Assembly (NCBI RefSeq): GCF_009684755.1
Contig: NZ_BLBC01000008.1
Span: 1 to 64,000, forward strand
Length of the DNA: 64,000 bases
Reading direction: 5' to 3'
Source: Capnocytophaga felis
GTDB taxonomy: Bacteria > Bacteroidota > Bacteroidia > Flavobacteriales > Flavobacteriaceae
Position 1 is the stretch's first letter; every line of letters begins with the position of its first letter. This document shows, piece by piece, positions 43,836-52,688 of the stretch. The notes under the pieces are model-generated. The model made no database searches and had not been told where the DNA came from. It saw only the letters and a list, made by a program, of their open reading frames with translations. The position numbers and the translations under genes are program-made.

Positions 43836-45227
43836 CTAAATCCCCAGCATATTTTTCGGGTCTAAAATTTCGTCTAATTTTTCTTGTGAAAGCAAATTAT
43901 GTTCCAAAACCAAATCATACACCGATTTTCCTGATTGTAAGGCTTCTTTGGCAATTTTGGTACTGCTCTTATAACCGATATATGGATTGAGTGCCGTTAC
44001 AATTCCGATACTGTTTTTTACCATATTCAAACATACTTCACGATTGGCGGTAATGCCCACAATACATTTCTCGCGGAGCGTATCCAAAGCCCTTTCCAAA
44101 AATACGATAGACTCGATAATTGACTGACAAATAACAGGCTCCATTACATTAAGCTGTAACTGACCGGCTTCGGCAGCAAAGGTTACCGTCAAATCATTTC
44201 CGAACACTTTAAAACATACTTGATTTACAACTTCGGGAATTACTGGATTTACTTTTCCTGGCATAATGGACGAGCCGGGTTGCATTGCCGGAAGATTAAT
44301 CTCGTTCAAGCCGGCACGTGGTCCGGAAGAAAGCAAACGCAAATCATTACAGATTTTTGAAAGTTTCACAGCCATACGTTTTAATGCCGATGAATAAATT
44401 ACATATGAACCTGTATCAGGCGTGGCTTCTACTAAATCGGCAGCGGGAACGAAGGCTTCACCTGTGATGTTTGCCAACTTTTCTGCACAAATTTTCGGAA
44501 ATCCTTTCGGAGCGTTTAATCCCGTTCCAATGGCAGTTCCTCCCATATTGATTTCTAAAAATAAATCGGAAAGGTTGTTCAAACGTGTAATTTCTTCTTC
44601 CAAAGTGGCTGCAAAAGCTTCAAATTCTTGTCCGAGTGTCATCGGAACGGCATCTTGCAGTTGTGTACGTCCCATTTTGATGACATCAGCAAACTCTTTT
44701 CCCTTACTGCGGAAAGCCTCCACAAGCTGTTTTAAATGTTGCACCAATGAGTCATTCATTCGGATAATTGCCAATTTAATGGTAGTTGGATACGCATCAT
44801 TGGTTGATTGAGAGAGATTTACGTGGTCATTAGGCGAACAATGTTGATAATCACCACGTTCATAACCCATAATTTCCAAAGCTCGGTTGGCAATTACCTC
44901 ATTAGCATTCATATTTACAGAGGTTCCTGCTCCACCTTGAATCATATCCACAGGGAATTGCTTGTGCATTTTGCCTTCAATCAATTCGTTACAAGCCTGT
45001 GTGATGGAAGTCAAAAGTTCGGTAGGGAGCAAACCCAGTTCGTGATTGGTTTGAGCGGCAGCCAGTTTCACATAAGCAATTGCTTTTACAAATTCGGGGA
45101 ATTCACTCATTTTGCTTCCCGAAATATAAAAGTTATCAATAGCTCGCTGTGTTTGTACGCCGTAGTAGGCATCTGCCGGAACTTGCAAATCTCCTAATAA
45201 ATCTGATTCTGTTCTAAATTTTGACAT
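43836..45227 (-). CDS. aspA: Aspartate ammonia-lyase
   Basis: A 463-residue enzyme of the fumarase/aspartase superfamily that converts aspartate to fumarate and ammonia. The N-terminus [29 protein letters not shown] is aspartase-like. The mobile loop [22 protein letters not shown] has the aspartase version of the signature (fumarases read differently after NPV/NPT). [20 protein letters not shown] and [12 protein letters not shown] carry the substrate-binding residues. In a fermentative capnophile it would feed fumarate for anaerobic respiration. It is monocistronic, with a terminator just downstream. Confidence 0.92.
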   Translation of the reverse strand: MSKFRTESDLLGDLQVPADAYYGVQTQRAIDNFYISGSKMSEFPEFVKAIAYVKLAAAQTNHELGLLPTELLTSITQACNELIEGKMHKQFPVDMIQGGAGTSVNMNANEVIANRALEIMGYERGDYQHCSPNDHVNLSQSTNDAYPTTIKLAIIRMNDSLVQHLKQLVEAFRSKGKEFADVIKMGRTQLQDAVPMTLGQEFEAFAATLEEEITRLNNLSDLFLEINMGGTAIGTGLNAPKGFPKICAEKLANITGEAFVPAADLVEATPDTGSYVIYSSALKRMAVKLSKICNDLRLLSSGPRAGLNEINLPAMQPGSSIMPGKVNPVIPEVVNQVCFKVFGNDLTVTFAAEAGQLQLNVMEPVICQSIIESIVFLERALDTLREKCIVGITANREVCLNMVKNSIGIVTALNPYIGYKSSTKIAKEALQSGKSVYDLVLEHNLLSQEKLDEILDPKNMLGI

Positions 45228-45802
45228 ATTGTTAAAATTTTATTGAGTTTCTTTGAATGTTTTATATTATCTGGCAAATTTGACAATTATTTAATTTTTT
45301 ATTGTTGCAATGAGCAGATAAAATTTCCGTAAAAGTATGAAAATATTTTATATTGAGAAATAAAAAACATTTCTTTATTTGATGAATATATAAAAATGAT
45401 GTGGTTATTTTTCGAAAATGAAAAAATATTGCCTTCAAAAATCGCTATATCAGAAAAATACATTGAATTTTGAAGAGTTGATTAATTTGGTGTTGATAAG
45501 TTTGTGCATAACTATTTTTTATTTTAAGATTTATTAGTCTTTTATTTGTTTAGTTTCGCAACACGTAAATCTTAAGAAAGTTTTTCTTTTAAGCGATTGA
45601 ATAACAAATATTAATAGTTTGTATTACAAAAAACTCAATCTTGTTTTCTGATAATTTCAGAAATTGAATTACTTCACTAACTATATTTTATATAAGAAAA
45701 ATCTTAAGCAGAATTTAACTCAAAAAAGTTACTCTAATACAAGTATTTTTATTTTAATAACCCCAGACTTCACCGCTATTGTGGAGCAAAAAACAATTTA
45801 TT
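45228..45802. other. Intergenic region between aspA and nrdD (divergent promoters expected)
   Basis: 575 bp, very AT-rich, no coding potential. It must hold the promoters of both divergent genes, but I find no full promoter and no clear FNR-like or NrdR site. Short inverted sequence AAGAAAGTTTTTCTT lies near 45574-45588. Confidence 0.5.
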
Positions 45803-47593
45803 ATGTCAAAATTCACAAAATTAACACCAGAACAACTAAAAACGAAGCGTAATTTTATTGAAAATTACCTAAAATCACTTAATGCAGCGAGCGGCTCACT
45901 ATTTGATTCAAATGCAAATGTTTCCAACAAAAATGTTGCAACAATGGAAGCTGAACTCAATAAAGATATTAATATTCAAGTAAATAGAGCATTGGTGTCA
46001 CACAAAATTGCCCAGTTTTTCGGTCAGGAATTAGCAGATGAATACATCCGTCAGATTGAGGAACACGAAATTTATGTTCACGATGAAACCAGTTTGAAGC
46101 CTTATTGTGTGAGTGTTTCGATGTATCCGCTTTTGCTTGATGGGCTTTTAAAACTCGGCGGAGAGTCCAAAGCTCCGAAACATTTGGCAAGTTTTTGCGG
46201 TTCGTTTGTAAATTTCTTATTTTCAGTGTCTTCTCAATTTGCGGGAGCTGTGGCAACAGTTGAGTTTTTGATGTATTTCGATTACTTTGCCCGAAAAGAC
46301 TATGGAATCAATTACTTACAAACACACGGAAAAATAGTGGAGAACGAAATGCAACACGTGGTTTATGCTATCAATCAGCCTGCTGCAGCCCGCGGATATC
46401 AATCTGTATTTTGGAATATTTCATTGTATGACAGACCTTATTTTGATTCAATGTTCGGAAATTTTGTTTTTCCGGATGGAAGTAAACCCATTTATGAATC
46501 ATTGGACAGACTTCAGAAATATTTTATGAAATGGTTTAACAATGAACGAACCAAAGCCATTTTAACATTTCCGGTGGTTACGGCGGCAATGCTGACGAAA
46601 GACAAAAAAGTTTATGACTGGCAGTTTGCCGACTTCTGTGCCGAAGAACTCAGCGAAGGAAACGCATTCTTTATTTACCAATCTGATAATGCCGACTCGT
46701 TGGCAAGTTGTTGCCGCTTGCGAAATGAAATTTCGGATAACACATTCAGCTACTCACTGGGTGCAGGCGGCGTTTCTACAGGAAGCATTAATGTTATTAC
46801 CATCAATATGAATCGGTTGTATCAAAAAGGACTTTCTTTGGAAGAAATGATAGATAAGATTCATAAATATCAAGTAGCGTATCGTGCTATTATTCAGGAT
46901 TATAAAGATGCCCGAATGCTTCCCGTGTACGATGCCGGATTTATTTCGCTTGATAAACAATTTCTTACCATTGGCATAAACGGAATGGTGGAAGCTGCGG
47001 AATATCTGGGAATGAAAATATCTGATAATGAAGAATATAAGGCGTTTATCAATAAAAATTTGAAATTAATTTACAACAAAAATAAAGAAGCCAAAGCAAA
47101 GTACGGCTATATGTTCAACACGGAATTTGTTCCTGCGGAAAATTTGGGCGTGAAAAATGCCAATTGGGATAAGGCAGACGGGCTTTTCGTTCCAAGAGAT
47201 TGCTATAATTCTTATTTTTATATTGTTGAAGATGAATCTGTTAATATAATAGATAAGTTTTATATGCACGGACACGAGTATATTCAGTTTTTAGATGGTG
47301 GTTCGGCATATCATTGTAATTTAGAGGAATATCCAACTAAAGAAGGATTTTTAAAACTACTGAATGTGGCAGCAAAAACGGGTTGTAACTACTTCTGCTT
47401 TAATATAAAAGTAACGTATTGTAACAGTTGTGGTTACATAAATAAACATACTTCCGGACATTGCGTGAAATGCCATTCAACAGACGTTGATTACGCAACA
47501 CGCATCATTGGATATTTAAAACGAATAACCAATTTTTCAAAAGACAGACAAAAGGAAGCAAAGAAAAGATATTACGGAAATGCTGAGGTATAG
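45803..47593 (+). CDS. nrdD: Anaerobic ribonucleoside-triphosphate reductase NrdD
   Basis: A 596-residue class III ribonucleotide reductase, which makes deoxynucleotides without oxygen using a glycyl radical. I chose ATG at 45803 over the upstream GTG. The glycyl radical site is Gly570 in TRIIGYLKR, preceded by a zinc site of two CxxC pairs (YCNSCGY and HCVKCHS). Active-site cysteines are near DSLASCCRLRNEI. It lacks the N-terminal ATP-cone of the about 710-residue E. coli enzyme, so the usual dATP feedback site is missing. Its end overlaps nrdG by 14 bp, so the enzyme and its activase are co-translated. Confidence 0.95.
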   Translation: MSKFTKLTPEQLKTKRNFIENYLKSLNAASGSLFDSNANVSNKNVATMEAELNKDINIQVNRALVSHKIAQFFGQELADEYIRQIEEHEIYVHDETSLKPYCVSVSMYPLLLDGLLKLGGESKAPKHLASFCGSFVNFLFSVSSQFAGAVATVEFLMYFDYFARKDYGINYLQTHGKIVENEMQHVVYAINQPAAARGYQSVFWNISLYDRPYFDSMFGNFVFPDGSKPIYESLDRLQKYFMKWFNNERTKAILTFPVVTAAMLTKDKKVYDWQFADFCAEELSEGNAFFIYQSDNADSLASCCRLRNEISDNTFSYSLGAGGVSTGSINVITINMNRLYQKGLSLEEMIDKIHKYQVAYRAIIQDYKDARMLPVYDAGFISLDKQFLTIGINGMVEAAEYLGMKISDNEEYKAFINKNLKLIYNKNKEAKAKYGYMFNTEFVPAENLGVKNANWDKADGLFVPRDCYNSYFYIVEDESVNIIDKFYMHGHEYIQFLDGGSAYHCNLEEYPTKEGFLKLLNVAAKTGCNYFCFNIKVTYCNSCGYINKHTSGHCVKCHSTDVDYATRIIGYLKRITNFSKDRQKEAKKRYYGNAEV

Positions 47594-48047
47594 TGATTAT
47601 AATATTGTTTTACAGGAAATTCCCAATGAAATTTCGTTATGCTTTACAATAACGGGCTGCCCGTTAGCTTGCAAAGGTTGCCATTCCGAGTACCTTTGGA
47701 ATCCCAATTCGGGTGGGCCCTTAACTGTGAATTTGCTGGAAAAACTTCTTGATAAATATGAAGATACTATCAGTTGTGTACTTTTTATGGGAGGCGAATG
47801 GGACATTCAGGAATTGCTTGATTTTATTGCGGTGGCAAAAAGAAAAGATTTAAAAACAGCTCTTTATACCGGATTGAATATTAAGCAAGTACACCGAAAA
47901 TATCCCGAACTCTTACAACAATTGGACTATATAAAAACAGGCAAATGGATTCCGTCATTGGGCGGTCTTGACAGCAAAACCACTAACCAGCACTTATTGG
48001 AACTCAAAACGGGGAAAATATTGAATCATTTCTTTTGGAAGCAATAA
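47580..48047 (+). CDS. nrdG: Anaerobic ribonucleotide reductase activating protein NrdG
   Basis: A 155-residue radical-SAM activase. The cluster motif CPLACKGCHSEYLW (CxxxCxxC) binds a 4Fe-4S cluster and SAM to place the radical on NrdD. GGEWD is the SAM-binding GGE-type motif. It overlaps the 3' end of nrdD by 14 bp in another frame, ensuring paired expression. Length is normal for the family. Confidence 0.93.
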   Translation: MLRYSDYNIVLQEIPNEISLCFTITGCPLACKGCHSEYLWNPNSGGPLTVNLLEKLLDKYEDTISCVLFMGGEWDIQELLDFIAVAKRKDLKTALYTGLNIKQVHRKYPELLQQLDYIKTGKWIPSLGGLDSKTTNQHLLELKTGKILNHFFWKQ

Positions 48048-48053
48048 ACTTTG

Positions 48054-49379
48054 TTATTTCCTTTCTCTGCTAAAAACAGCAAAAATCACAAAAGTAACCA
48101 ACGAAGGAATCACCCATTCCAAATGATAGTTATTCAAAGGTAGGGAGTCCTTTATTTGAAACAAAAAATCCAAATTCCAATTTAAGTTTAGGTTTTTCAA
48201 CACGGAAATGAGAGATACCAAAGCAGTTGCTATAATGCTGGCAATGAAAGGAGTTCGTGTTTCTACAAACCTTCCGAAAAGTAATATGTACAGAATAAGT
48301 GTAAAAACAATCGGGTAAATGAACAAAAGAATGTTGATGGCGTAATTTATAATGCTGTCAACACTGTTCACAGATATAAAGGCAGAAATAAACGTACATA
48401 AAGTAACTCCCAATTTGTACGGAATTCTTCCTTTTGACATTTTTTCAAAAATGGAGCCTGTGGCAGAGGTCAAAGCGATGGCTGTTGTTAAGCAAGCAAA
48501 GGCGATGGCTATTGCCATAACATATGTTCCTCCTTTCCCTAATATTGAAGTTGAAATATGAAGCAATAGATTTGTTCTTGAAATTTCAGATGGAGAAACT
48601 CCGGTTGCCTCCAAATAATCCGAAGTAGCACCCAAATAAATCAACCCTCCGTAGATAAGAAGCAAAGCCAAAGTGGATATCATTCCTGCCGATATGGTTA
48701 TTTTAACCCGCTCTCTAACAGAAGTATATCCGTCACTAACCACAGCCGAAATGATAATTCCTGCGAAAATAACGGAAGCCAAAACGTCCAAAGTTTGATA
48801 ACCTTCCGCAAATCCTACACTGAATGCCTTTGAACTGTACAATCCTTCTATTCCTTGCTCAATAGGCTTCACGGGGTATAAAATCCCTAAAATAATTAAG
48901 GCAAATAGCGATAACAACAAAATTGGGGTTAAAAACTTCCCAATGATGTTCACGATTGTTGTTCGTGAAATTGACAAAACCCAAACAATTGCAAAAAATA
49001 TGATTGCAAAAACAATATTGCTTAATTCTGGAAAAGAAGGACTTATGCCAACCTCAAAGGTAGTTGCTCCTGTGCGAGGAATCGCAACCAAAGGTCCAAT
49101 ACATAAAATTATTAGAACAGACAGAATATTAATAAGTTTTGGGTGTATTTTCTTTCCTAAGTCAGTAAACGAAGTTCCTGATTTTGTAACTACAAGAATT
49201 CCTAAAAAAGGAGCTATAATTGCCGATATAAAAAATCCGATTAATGCCTCTCCCCAATCCTTTCCAGTGCCTAATCCTATCAGAGGAGGCAAGATAAGAT
49301 TTCCTGCTCCGAAAAACATTGCAAACAGTGCGAAACCTACTGTGGTGATTGTAACAATTTTGCTTTTATGAGTTTTCAT
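48054..49379 (-). CDS. brnQ: Branched-chain amino acid transporter BrnQ family
   Basis: A 441-residue polytopic membrane protein with about 12 helices, a sodium-coupled importer of Leu, Ile and Val by family. The N-terminal signature GFALFAMFFGAGNLILPPLIGLGTG is diagnostic, along with GPLVAIPRTGATTFEVGI and ITSAT-like segments in the C-terminal half (AFACLTTAIALTSATGSIFE). It is convergent with nrdG, 6 bp apart, with no terminator obvious between them. A minus-strand promoter is found 75-107 bp upstream. Confidence 0.92.
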   Translation of the reverse strand: MKTHKSKIVTITTVGFALFAMFFGAGNLILPPLIGLGTGKDWGEALIGFFISAIIAPFLGILVVTKSGTSFTDLGKKIHPKLINILSVLIILCIGPLVAIPRTGATTFEVGISPSFPELSNIVFAIIFFAIVWVLSISRTTIVNIIGKFLTPILLLSLFALIILGILYPVKPIEQGIEGLYSSKAFSVGFAEGYQTLDVLASVIFAGIIISAVVSDGYTSVRERVKITISAGMISTLALLLIYGGLIYLGATSDYLEATGVSPSEISRTNLLLHISTSILGKGGTYVMAIAIAFACLTTAIALTSATGSIFEKMSKGRIPYKLGVTLCTFISAFISVNSVDSIINYAINILLFIYPIVFTLILYILLFGRFVETRTPFIASIIATALVSLISVLKNLNLNWNLDFLFQIKDSLPLNNYHLEWVIPSLVTFVIFAVFSRERK

Positions 49380-49454
49380 TAATAATTTAGTTTTGTAGTT
49401 AAAGTAAGGGATAATTGTACTGAAAAATTTAGATTATTTTTCATATTGATTGAT

Positions 49455-49486
49455 GCAAAGATAATGGTTTTTGTCAAAACTACCCA
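49455..49486 (-). promoter_or_regulatory. Promoter of brnQ
   Basis: On the minus strand TTG (49486-49484), a 21-bp spacer and TATCTTTG (49462-49455). Confidence 0.5.
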
Positions 49487-49624
49487 ATTTCTTTTTTTGT
49501 GTTGATTTTCGTTTTAGGGAGAAATATGAATAATTTAATTAATTGTAATTCAACAGAATTGTTTTTAGTGAAATACAGAAGCTTTAATTTATAAAATAAG
49601 GCTAGGGGATTAGGAGAAAAAATT

Positions 49625-49661
49625 AAGCCTTAAAATGTTGTTTATCAACAAATTAAGGCTT
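49625..49661 (-). terminator. Terminator of tRNA-Leu
   Basis: Stem AAGCCTTAA/TTAAGGCTT (49625-49633 and 49653-49661) with an inner GTTG/CAAC pairing and a U-run on the minus-strand transcript, 9 bp from the tRNA end. Confidence 0.75.
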
Positions 49662-49670
49662 TTGATTTGT

Positions 49671-49751
49671 GCGGGTGAAGGGACTCGAACCCCCACGCCG
49701 TGAAGCACCAGATCCTAAGTCTGGCGTGTCTACCAATTTCACCACACCCGC
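49671..49751 (-). tRNA. tRNA-Leu (anticodon UAG)
   Basis: An 81-nt cloverleaf on the minus strand. The acceptor stem is GCGGGTG/CACCCGC, the D arm contains GGTAGACAC, the anticodon loop CTTAGGA reads UAG, and the long variable arm (TGCTTCACGGCGT) is typical of class II leucine tRNA. The T loop is TTCGAGT. CCA is not encoded. Confidence 0.95.
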
Positions 49752-50138
49752 CAGTGATGAGCGTTTTGAGGTTGCAAATATACGCAAGTTTTTGTAATAA
49801 AAAATATTTTCCAACAAAAAATGATAAAAAATCTTTTATTGATAATTTAATTAATTCAATTATAATTATTTACAAATAATGAGATTTTTTAGGAATAAAT
49901 ATTACGGGTGAAATTAAATACGCAACTTATAAAAAGAAACAGGTTTAGGTTTTTGTCTAAAAAGTGTTAAATATAAAATCTTTCAGAAATGTTAAAAAAA
50001 CTCGAATATGTTAAATCTATGTAGGAAAATAAAAAAAAAATAGGAAAAGAGAAAAAAAGTAAAGATATTTGTCGAAATTTTGTGTGTTGCCTCACATAGT
50101 CGTATATAAAACAAGATTTATATTTTACATATAACTTT
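49752..50138. other. Intergenic region with tRNA-Leu promoter
   Basis: Minus-strand -7 box TATATTTG at 49775-49782, about 25 bp before the tRNA. The rest is AT-rich and must include the promoter of the PorP/SprF gene, which I cannot place clearly. Confidence 0.55.
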
Positions 50139-51098
50139 ATGACAATGAAGAAAATATTATTAATCCTTACAATTTTTATTTTTGGAGGAAAGTCCTATGC
50201 TCAGGAATTACACTTGCCTCAGATGAATCAGTATTTGGCAGATAGTGAGTTTTTAATCACATCTACTTATGCGGGGATTGGTGACTTTGTTAAGTTGCGA
50301 TTTAGTGGGGTTTCCCAATGGGTGGGGATTAAAGATGCACCTGATTATCAATCGCTTTCTGGAGATATTAGGATAGGAGAACGAAGCGGAGCAGGCTTGA
50401 TTCTTTACAATGATAAAAATGGAAATACCAAGCAAATGGGAGGGAAGGCAAGTTTTGCTCACCATTTAACGTTAGATCGTTATGAGAATCATTTCGTATC
50501 CTTTGGTATTTCGTATGCACTGAATTCTTTCCGAATTGATATTGATAAGTTTGACCAATCGGCAGGGGCAGACCCTTCCGTTACGAACAATCGTTCACAA
50601 ATAAATCACAACTTTGATGTAGGATTTTTGTATCGTTACAAAGGATGGTTCTTAAGTTTGAATGCGTTAAATATTTTGAATAAAGATATTGATGTTTTTG
50701 CAACAAACGAGCCTAAAGCGTTACGCAACTACACTTTATATACTGGATACAGATATAAAAGAGATCGTAACAGTAGTTTTGAAATAGAACCTTCCATTTT
50801 CGCCCAATTTTACGAAAGTGACAGGCGTTCTTCAACGGACGTTAACCTCAAATTCCGATGGAGAGATTTGGAGGATTACTACTGGGTAGGGCTGAATTAT
50901 CGATTTTTGAATGATAAAATATTTGTGCCACTAAATGCAGGTCCTATGGCGGGTATAAAAAGAGGACATTTTTATTTTGCATATTCATATCAGTTGATGC
51001 TGAACAATATAATAAAATACAATTCAGGAACACACGTTATTACTTTAGGGCTTGATTTATTCCAAGGAGTAAGTAATTGTAGATGTACTCACCAATAA
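50139..51098 (+). CDS. PorP/SprF-family type IX secretion membrane protein
   Basis: A 319-residue outer-membrane barrel-type protein with a signal peptide (MKKILLILTIFIFGGKSYAQ; the second ATG, at 50145, is an equally good start). The pattern LPQMNQYLADSEFLITSTYAGIGDFVKLRFSGVSQWVGIKDAP is typical of the PorP/SprF family, and the rest alternates as a beta barrel (GWFLSLNALNILNKD, YYWVGLNYRFLNDK). SprF helps export and anchor the gliding adhesin SprB, and PorP is a type IX component. The large adhesin partner usually encoded next to SprF is absent here. folB follows after one base. Confidence 0.85.
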   Translation: MTMKKILLILTIFIFGGKSYAQELHLPQMNQYLADSEFLITSTYAGIGDFVKLRFSGVSQWVGIKDAPDYQSLSGDIRIGERSGAGLILYNDKNGNTKQMGGKASFAHHLTLDRYENHFVSFGISYALNSFRIDIDKFDQSAGADPSVTNNRSQINHNFDVGFLYRYKGWFLSLNALNILNKDIDVFATNEPKALRNYTLYTGYRYKRDRNSSFEIEPSIFAQFYESDRRSSTDVNLKFRWRDLEDYYWVGLNYRFLNDKIFVPLNAGPMAGIKRGHFYFAYSYQLMLNNIIKYNSGTHVITLGLDLFQGVSNCRCTHQ

Positions 51099-51099
51099 T

Positions 51100-51462
51100 A
51101 TGGGGCAAATTATTTTAAAAAACATACGAATTCACACAAATCACGGGTGTTTGAATGAGGAAAAGCTAATAGGAAGCGATTATCGTGTTGATTTGAAAGT
51201 TAAATTAGGTTTGGAAAAATCAATAACTTCAGATGACTTATCTGACACAGTAAATTACGTTCATTTAAACAGAATAGTGAAGGAAGAAATGGCAATTCGC
51301 TCAAAACTTCTGGAACACGTTGCAGGGAGAATATCTGACAGAATATTTAAGGAATTACTTCGAACAGAGAAAGTTGTAGTGAAAATTTCTAAATTAAATC
51401 CACCAATAGGAGGAGATGTTGAAGCTGTAAGCATAAAAATAAAACGAAAAAGATTTTGTTAA
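51100..51462 (+). CDS. folB: Dihydroneopterin aldolase
   Basis: A 120-residue FolB, which splits 7,8-dihydroneopterin in folate synthesis and works as an octamer of small subunits. The N-terminus GQIILKNIRIHTNHGCLNEEKLIGSDYRVDLKV is typical, with the catalytic-region Glu (NHGCLNEE) and the C-terminal KVVVKISKLNPPIGGDVEAVSI containing the catalytic Lys. It starts one base after the PorP/SprF gene stop, so it shares its transcript. tRNA-Cys follows. Confidence 0.9.
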   Translation: MGQIILKNIRIHTNHGCLNEEKLIGSDYRVDLKVKLGLEKSITSDDLSDTVNYVHLNRIVKEEMAIRSKLLEHVAGRISDRIFKELLRTEKVVVKISKLNPPIGGDVEAVSIKIKRKRFC

Positions 51463-51485
51463 TATTAGAAAAGATTGTACATTTG
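51455..51485 (+). promoter_or_regulatory. Promoter of tRNA-Cys
   Basis: TTTG at 51455-51458, a 19-bp spacer and TACATTTG at 51478-51485. The -33 box lies in the last codons of folB. Initiation would fall about 10 bp before the tRNA. Confidence 0.8.
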
Positions 51486-51502
51486 CGACCTGAGTAAAAA
51501 AA

Positions 51503-51573
51503 GGCATCGTGGCCGAGTGGCTAGGCAGAGGTCTGCAAAACCTTGTACAGCGGTTCGAATCCGCTCGATGCCT
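51503..51573 (+). tRNA. tRNA-Cys (anticodon GCA)
   Basis: A 71-nt cloverleaf: acceptor GGCATCG/CGATGCC, D arm with GAGTGGCTAGGC, anticodon loop CTGCAAA reading GCA, and T arm GCGGTTCGAATCCGC. The discriminator is T and CCA is not encoded. Confidence 0.95.
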
Positions 51574-51624
51574 CTAACTTAGTTCAAGTACTTAGTATAG
51601 AAACAACACTAAAAAATAAATAAT

Positions 51625-51999
51625 ATGACAAACGTATTAGATAAGTTTATTCAGGATATGAGAAATAATGTTCCTGGATTTATTGCAGTATCTGTTACAG
51701 AGGTAAGATCTGGAGTATCTTATGGCTCTGATACGGTAGACCCTAATTTTGACCCTAGCTTAGCTTCTGCCTATCACTTGGAAGTTGTTAAGTCGGAGCA
51801 AAGTGCACTTCAAGTTTTAGGATTAAAAGATAAGATTGAAGATATTTTGATTACTTTGGCAAATCAAATTCATATTATAGACATCTCTGCCAACGGAAGT
51901 TATTTTATTTATCTGGCAGTAGATTCTACAAAAGCTAACCTTGGATTAACGAGAGCGTTGCTTGCTAAATATAAAAAAGATTTAGCAGCTGTTTTCTAA
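51625..51999 (+). CDS. Roadblock/LC7-like small protein
   Basis: A 124-residue soluble protein with alternating helix and strand pattern like the roadblock/LC7 fold: VLDKFIQDMRNNVPGFIAVSVTEVRSGVSYGS (helix, then strand and turn), a central SEQSALQVLGLKDKIEDILITLANQIHII segment and the closing strand GSYFIYLAVDSTKANLGLTRALLAKY. In other bacteria such proteins act with small GTPases in polarity or motility control (for example MglB). No GTPase gene is adjacent, and the assignment is from pattern only. It has its own terminator at 52022-52047. Confidence 0.7.
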   Translation: MTNVLDKFIQDMRNNVPGFIAVSVTEVRSGVSYGSDTVDPNFDPSLASAYHLEVVKSEQSALQVLGLKDKIEDILITLANQIHIIDISANGSYFIYLAVDSTKANLGLTRALLAKYKKDLAAVF

Positions 52000-52021
52000 A
52001 AAATATACTTTTAAGATTTTG

Positions 52022-52047
52022 AAACCTGAACAATTTTGTTCAGGTTT
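52022..52047 (+). terminator. Terminator of the roadblock-like gene
   Basis: An 11-bp stem (52022-52032 and 52037-52047), loop ATTT, followed by a T-run. Confidence 0.85.
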
Positions 52048-52144
52048 TTTATTTCAGTTTTTTAAAATGAAAATTCAGTAAAGATACAAAAAAGAAATTT
52101 AAAAGCCAATGATTTTGGTCATACTTTCTTAGCGATTTTAGAGA

Positions 52145-52152
52145 TAACTTTG
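52145..52152 (+). promoter_or_regulatory. -7 box of the CBS-domain gene
   Basis: TAACTTTG, a full TAnnTTTG match 37 bp before the start. A -33 box is not clear. Confidence 0.45.
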
Positions 52153-52189
52153 TTTCGTAGAAATCATTCAAAATAAAAAAGAAAACACT

Positions 52190-52606
52190 ATGAAACAGCG
52201 AGTTCCCATATCTCAAATTATGTCGAGGAAGTTGATAACATTAACCCCGACACAGTCTTTGTACGATGCAGAAAGGCTTTTTAAAAAGCACAAAATTCGT
52301 CATATTCCTGTGGTGGAAAATGACAGAATTGTTGGTATTGTTAGTTATTCCGATTTGTTGCGAATCAGTTTTGCAGATATGACCGATAACGAAGATGAGG
52401 TGACTTCTGTGGTTTATGATATGTACACCATTCCACAAATAATGGCAAAGACACCTCTGACGGTAAATTCCGATGCAACAATTAAGGAAGTGGCTGAAAT
52501 ACTATCAAAGCAAAGTTTTCATTCCATTCCCGTTTTGGAAAATGATAAACTGGTAGGAATTGTAACAACAACCGATTTGATTAACTATTTGTTGGAGCAA
52601 TATTAA
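52190..52606 (+). CDS. CBS-domain pair protein
   Basis: A 138-residue protein made of two CBS motifs (ISQIMSRKLITLTPTQSLYDAERLFKKHKIRHIPVVENDRIVGIVSYSDLLR and IMAKTPLTVNSDATIKEVAEILSKQSFHSIPVLENDKLVGIVTTTDLINYL). Such Bateman modules bind adenine nucleotides and act as energy or redox sensors. No effector domain is attached, so it probably regulates another protein. It is monocistronic, with promoter and terminator visible. Confidence 0.9.
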   Translation: MKQRVPISQIMSRKLITLTPTQSLYDAERLFKKHKIRHIPVVENDRIVGIVSYSDLLRISFADMTDNEDEVTSVVYDMYTIPQIMAKTPLTVNSDATIKEVAEILSKQSFHSIPVLENDKLVGIVTTTDLINYLLEQY

Positions 52607-52622
52607 AGGTGAATTCAAACAT

Positions 52623-52649
52623 AAAAAGCTGAGAATTTCTCAGCTTTTT
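52623..52649 (+). terminator. Terminator of the CBS-domain gene
   Basis: An 11-bp stem (52623-52633 and 52639-52649), loop AATTT, with T-runs. It may also act for the convergent receptor gene. Confidence 0.85.
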
Positions 52650-52688
52650 CTTTTTTTGCAGATATTATAAAAATAGGTTTACTAAGTT

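Noticed and set aside
43836-45227. Class II fumarase
   Set aside because: The N-terminus and the [22 protein letters not shown] loop match aspartase rather than fumarase.
45228-45802. Riboswitch or FNR-type operator upstream of nrdD
   Set aside because: No conserved riboswitch core and no TTGAT-N4-ATCAA-like palindrome was found.
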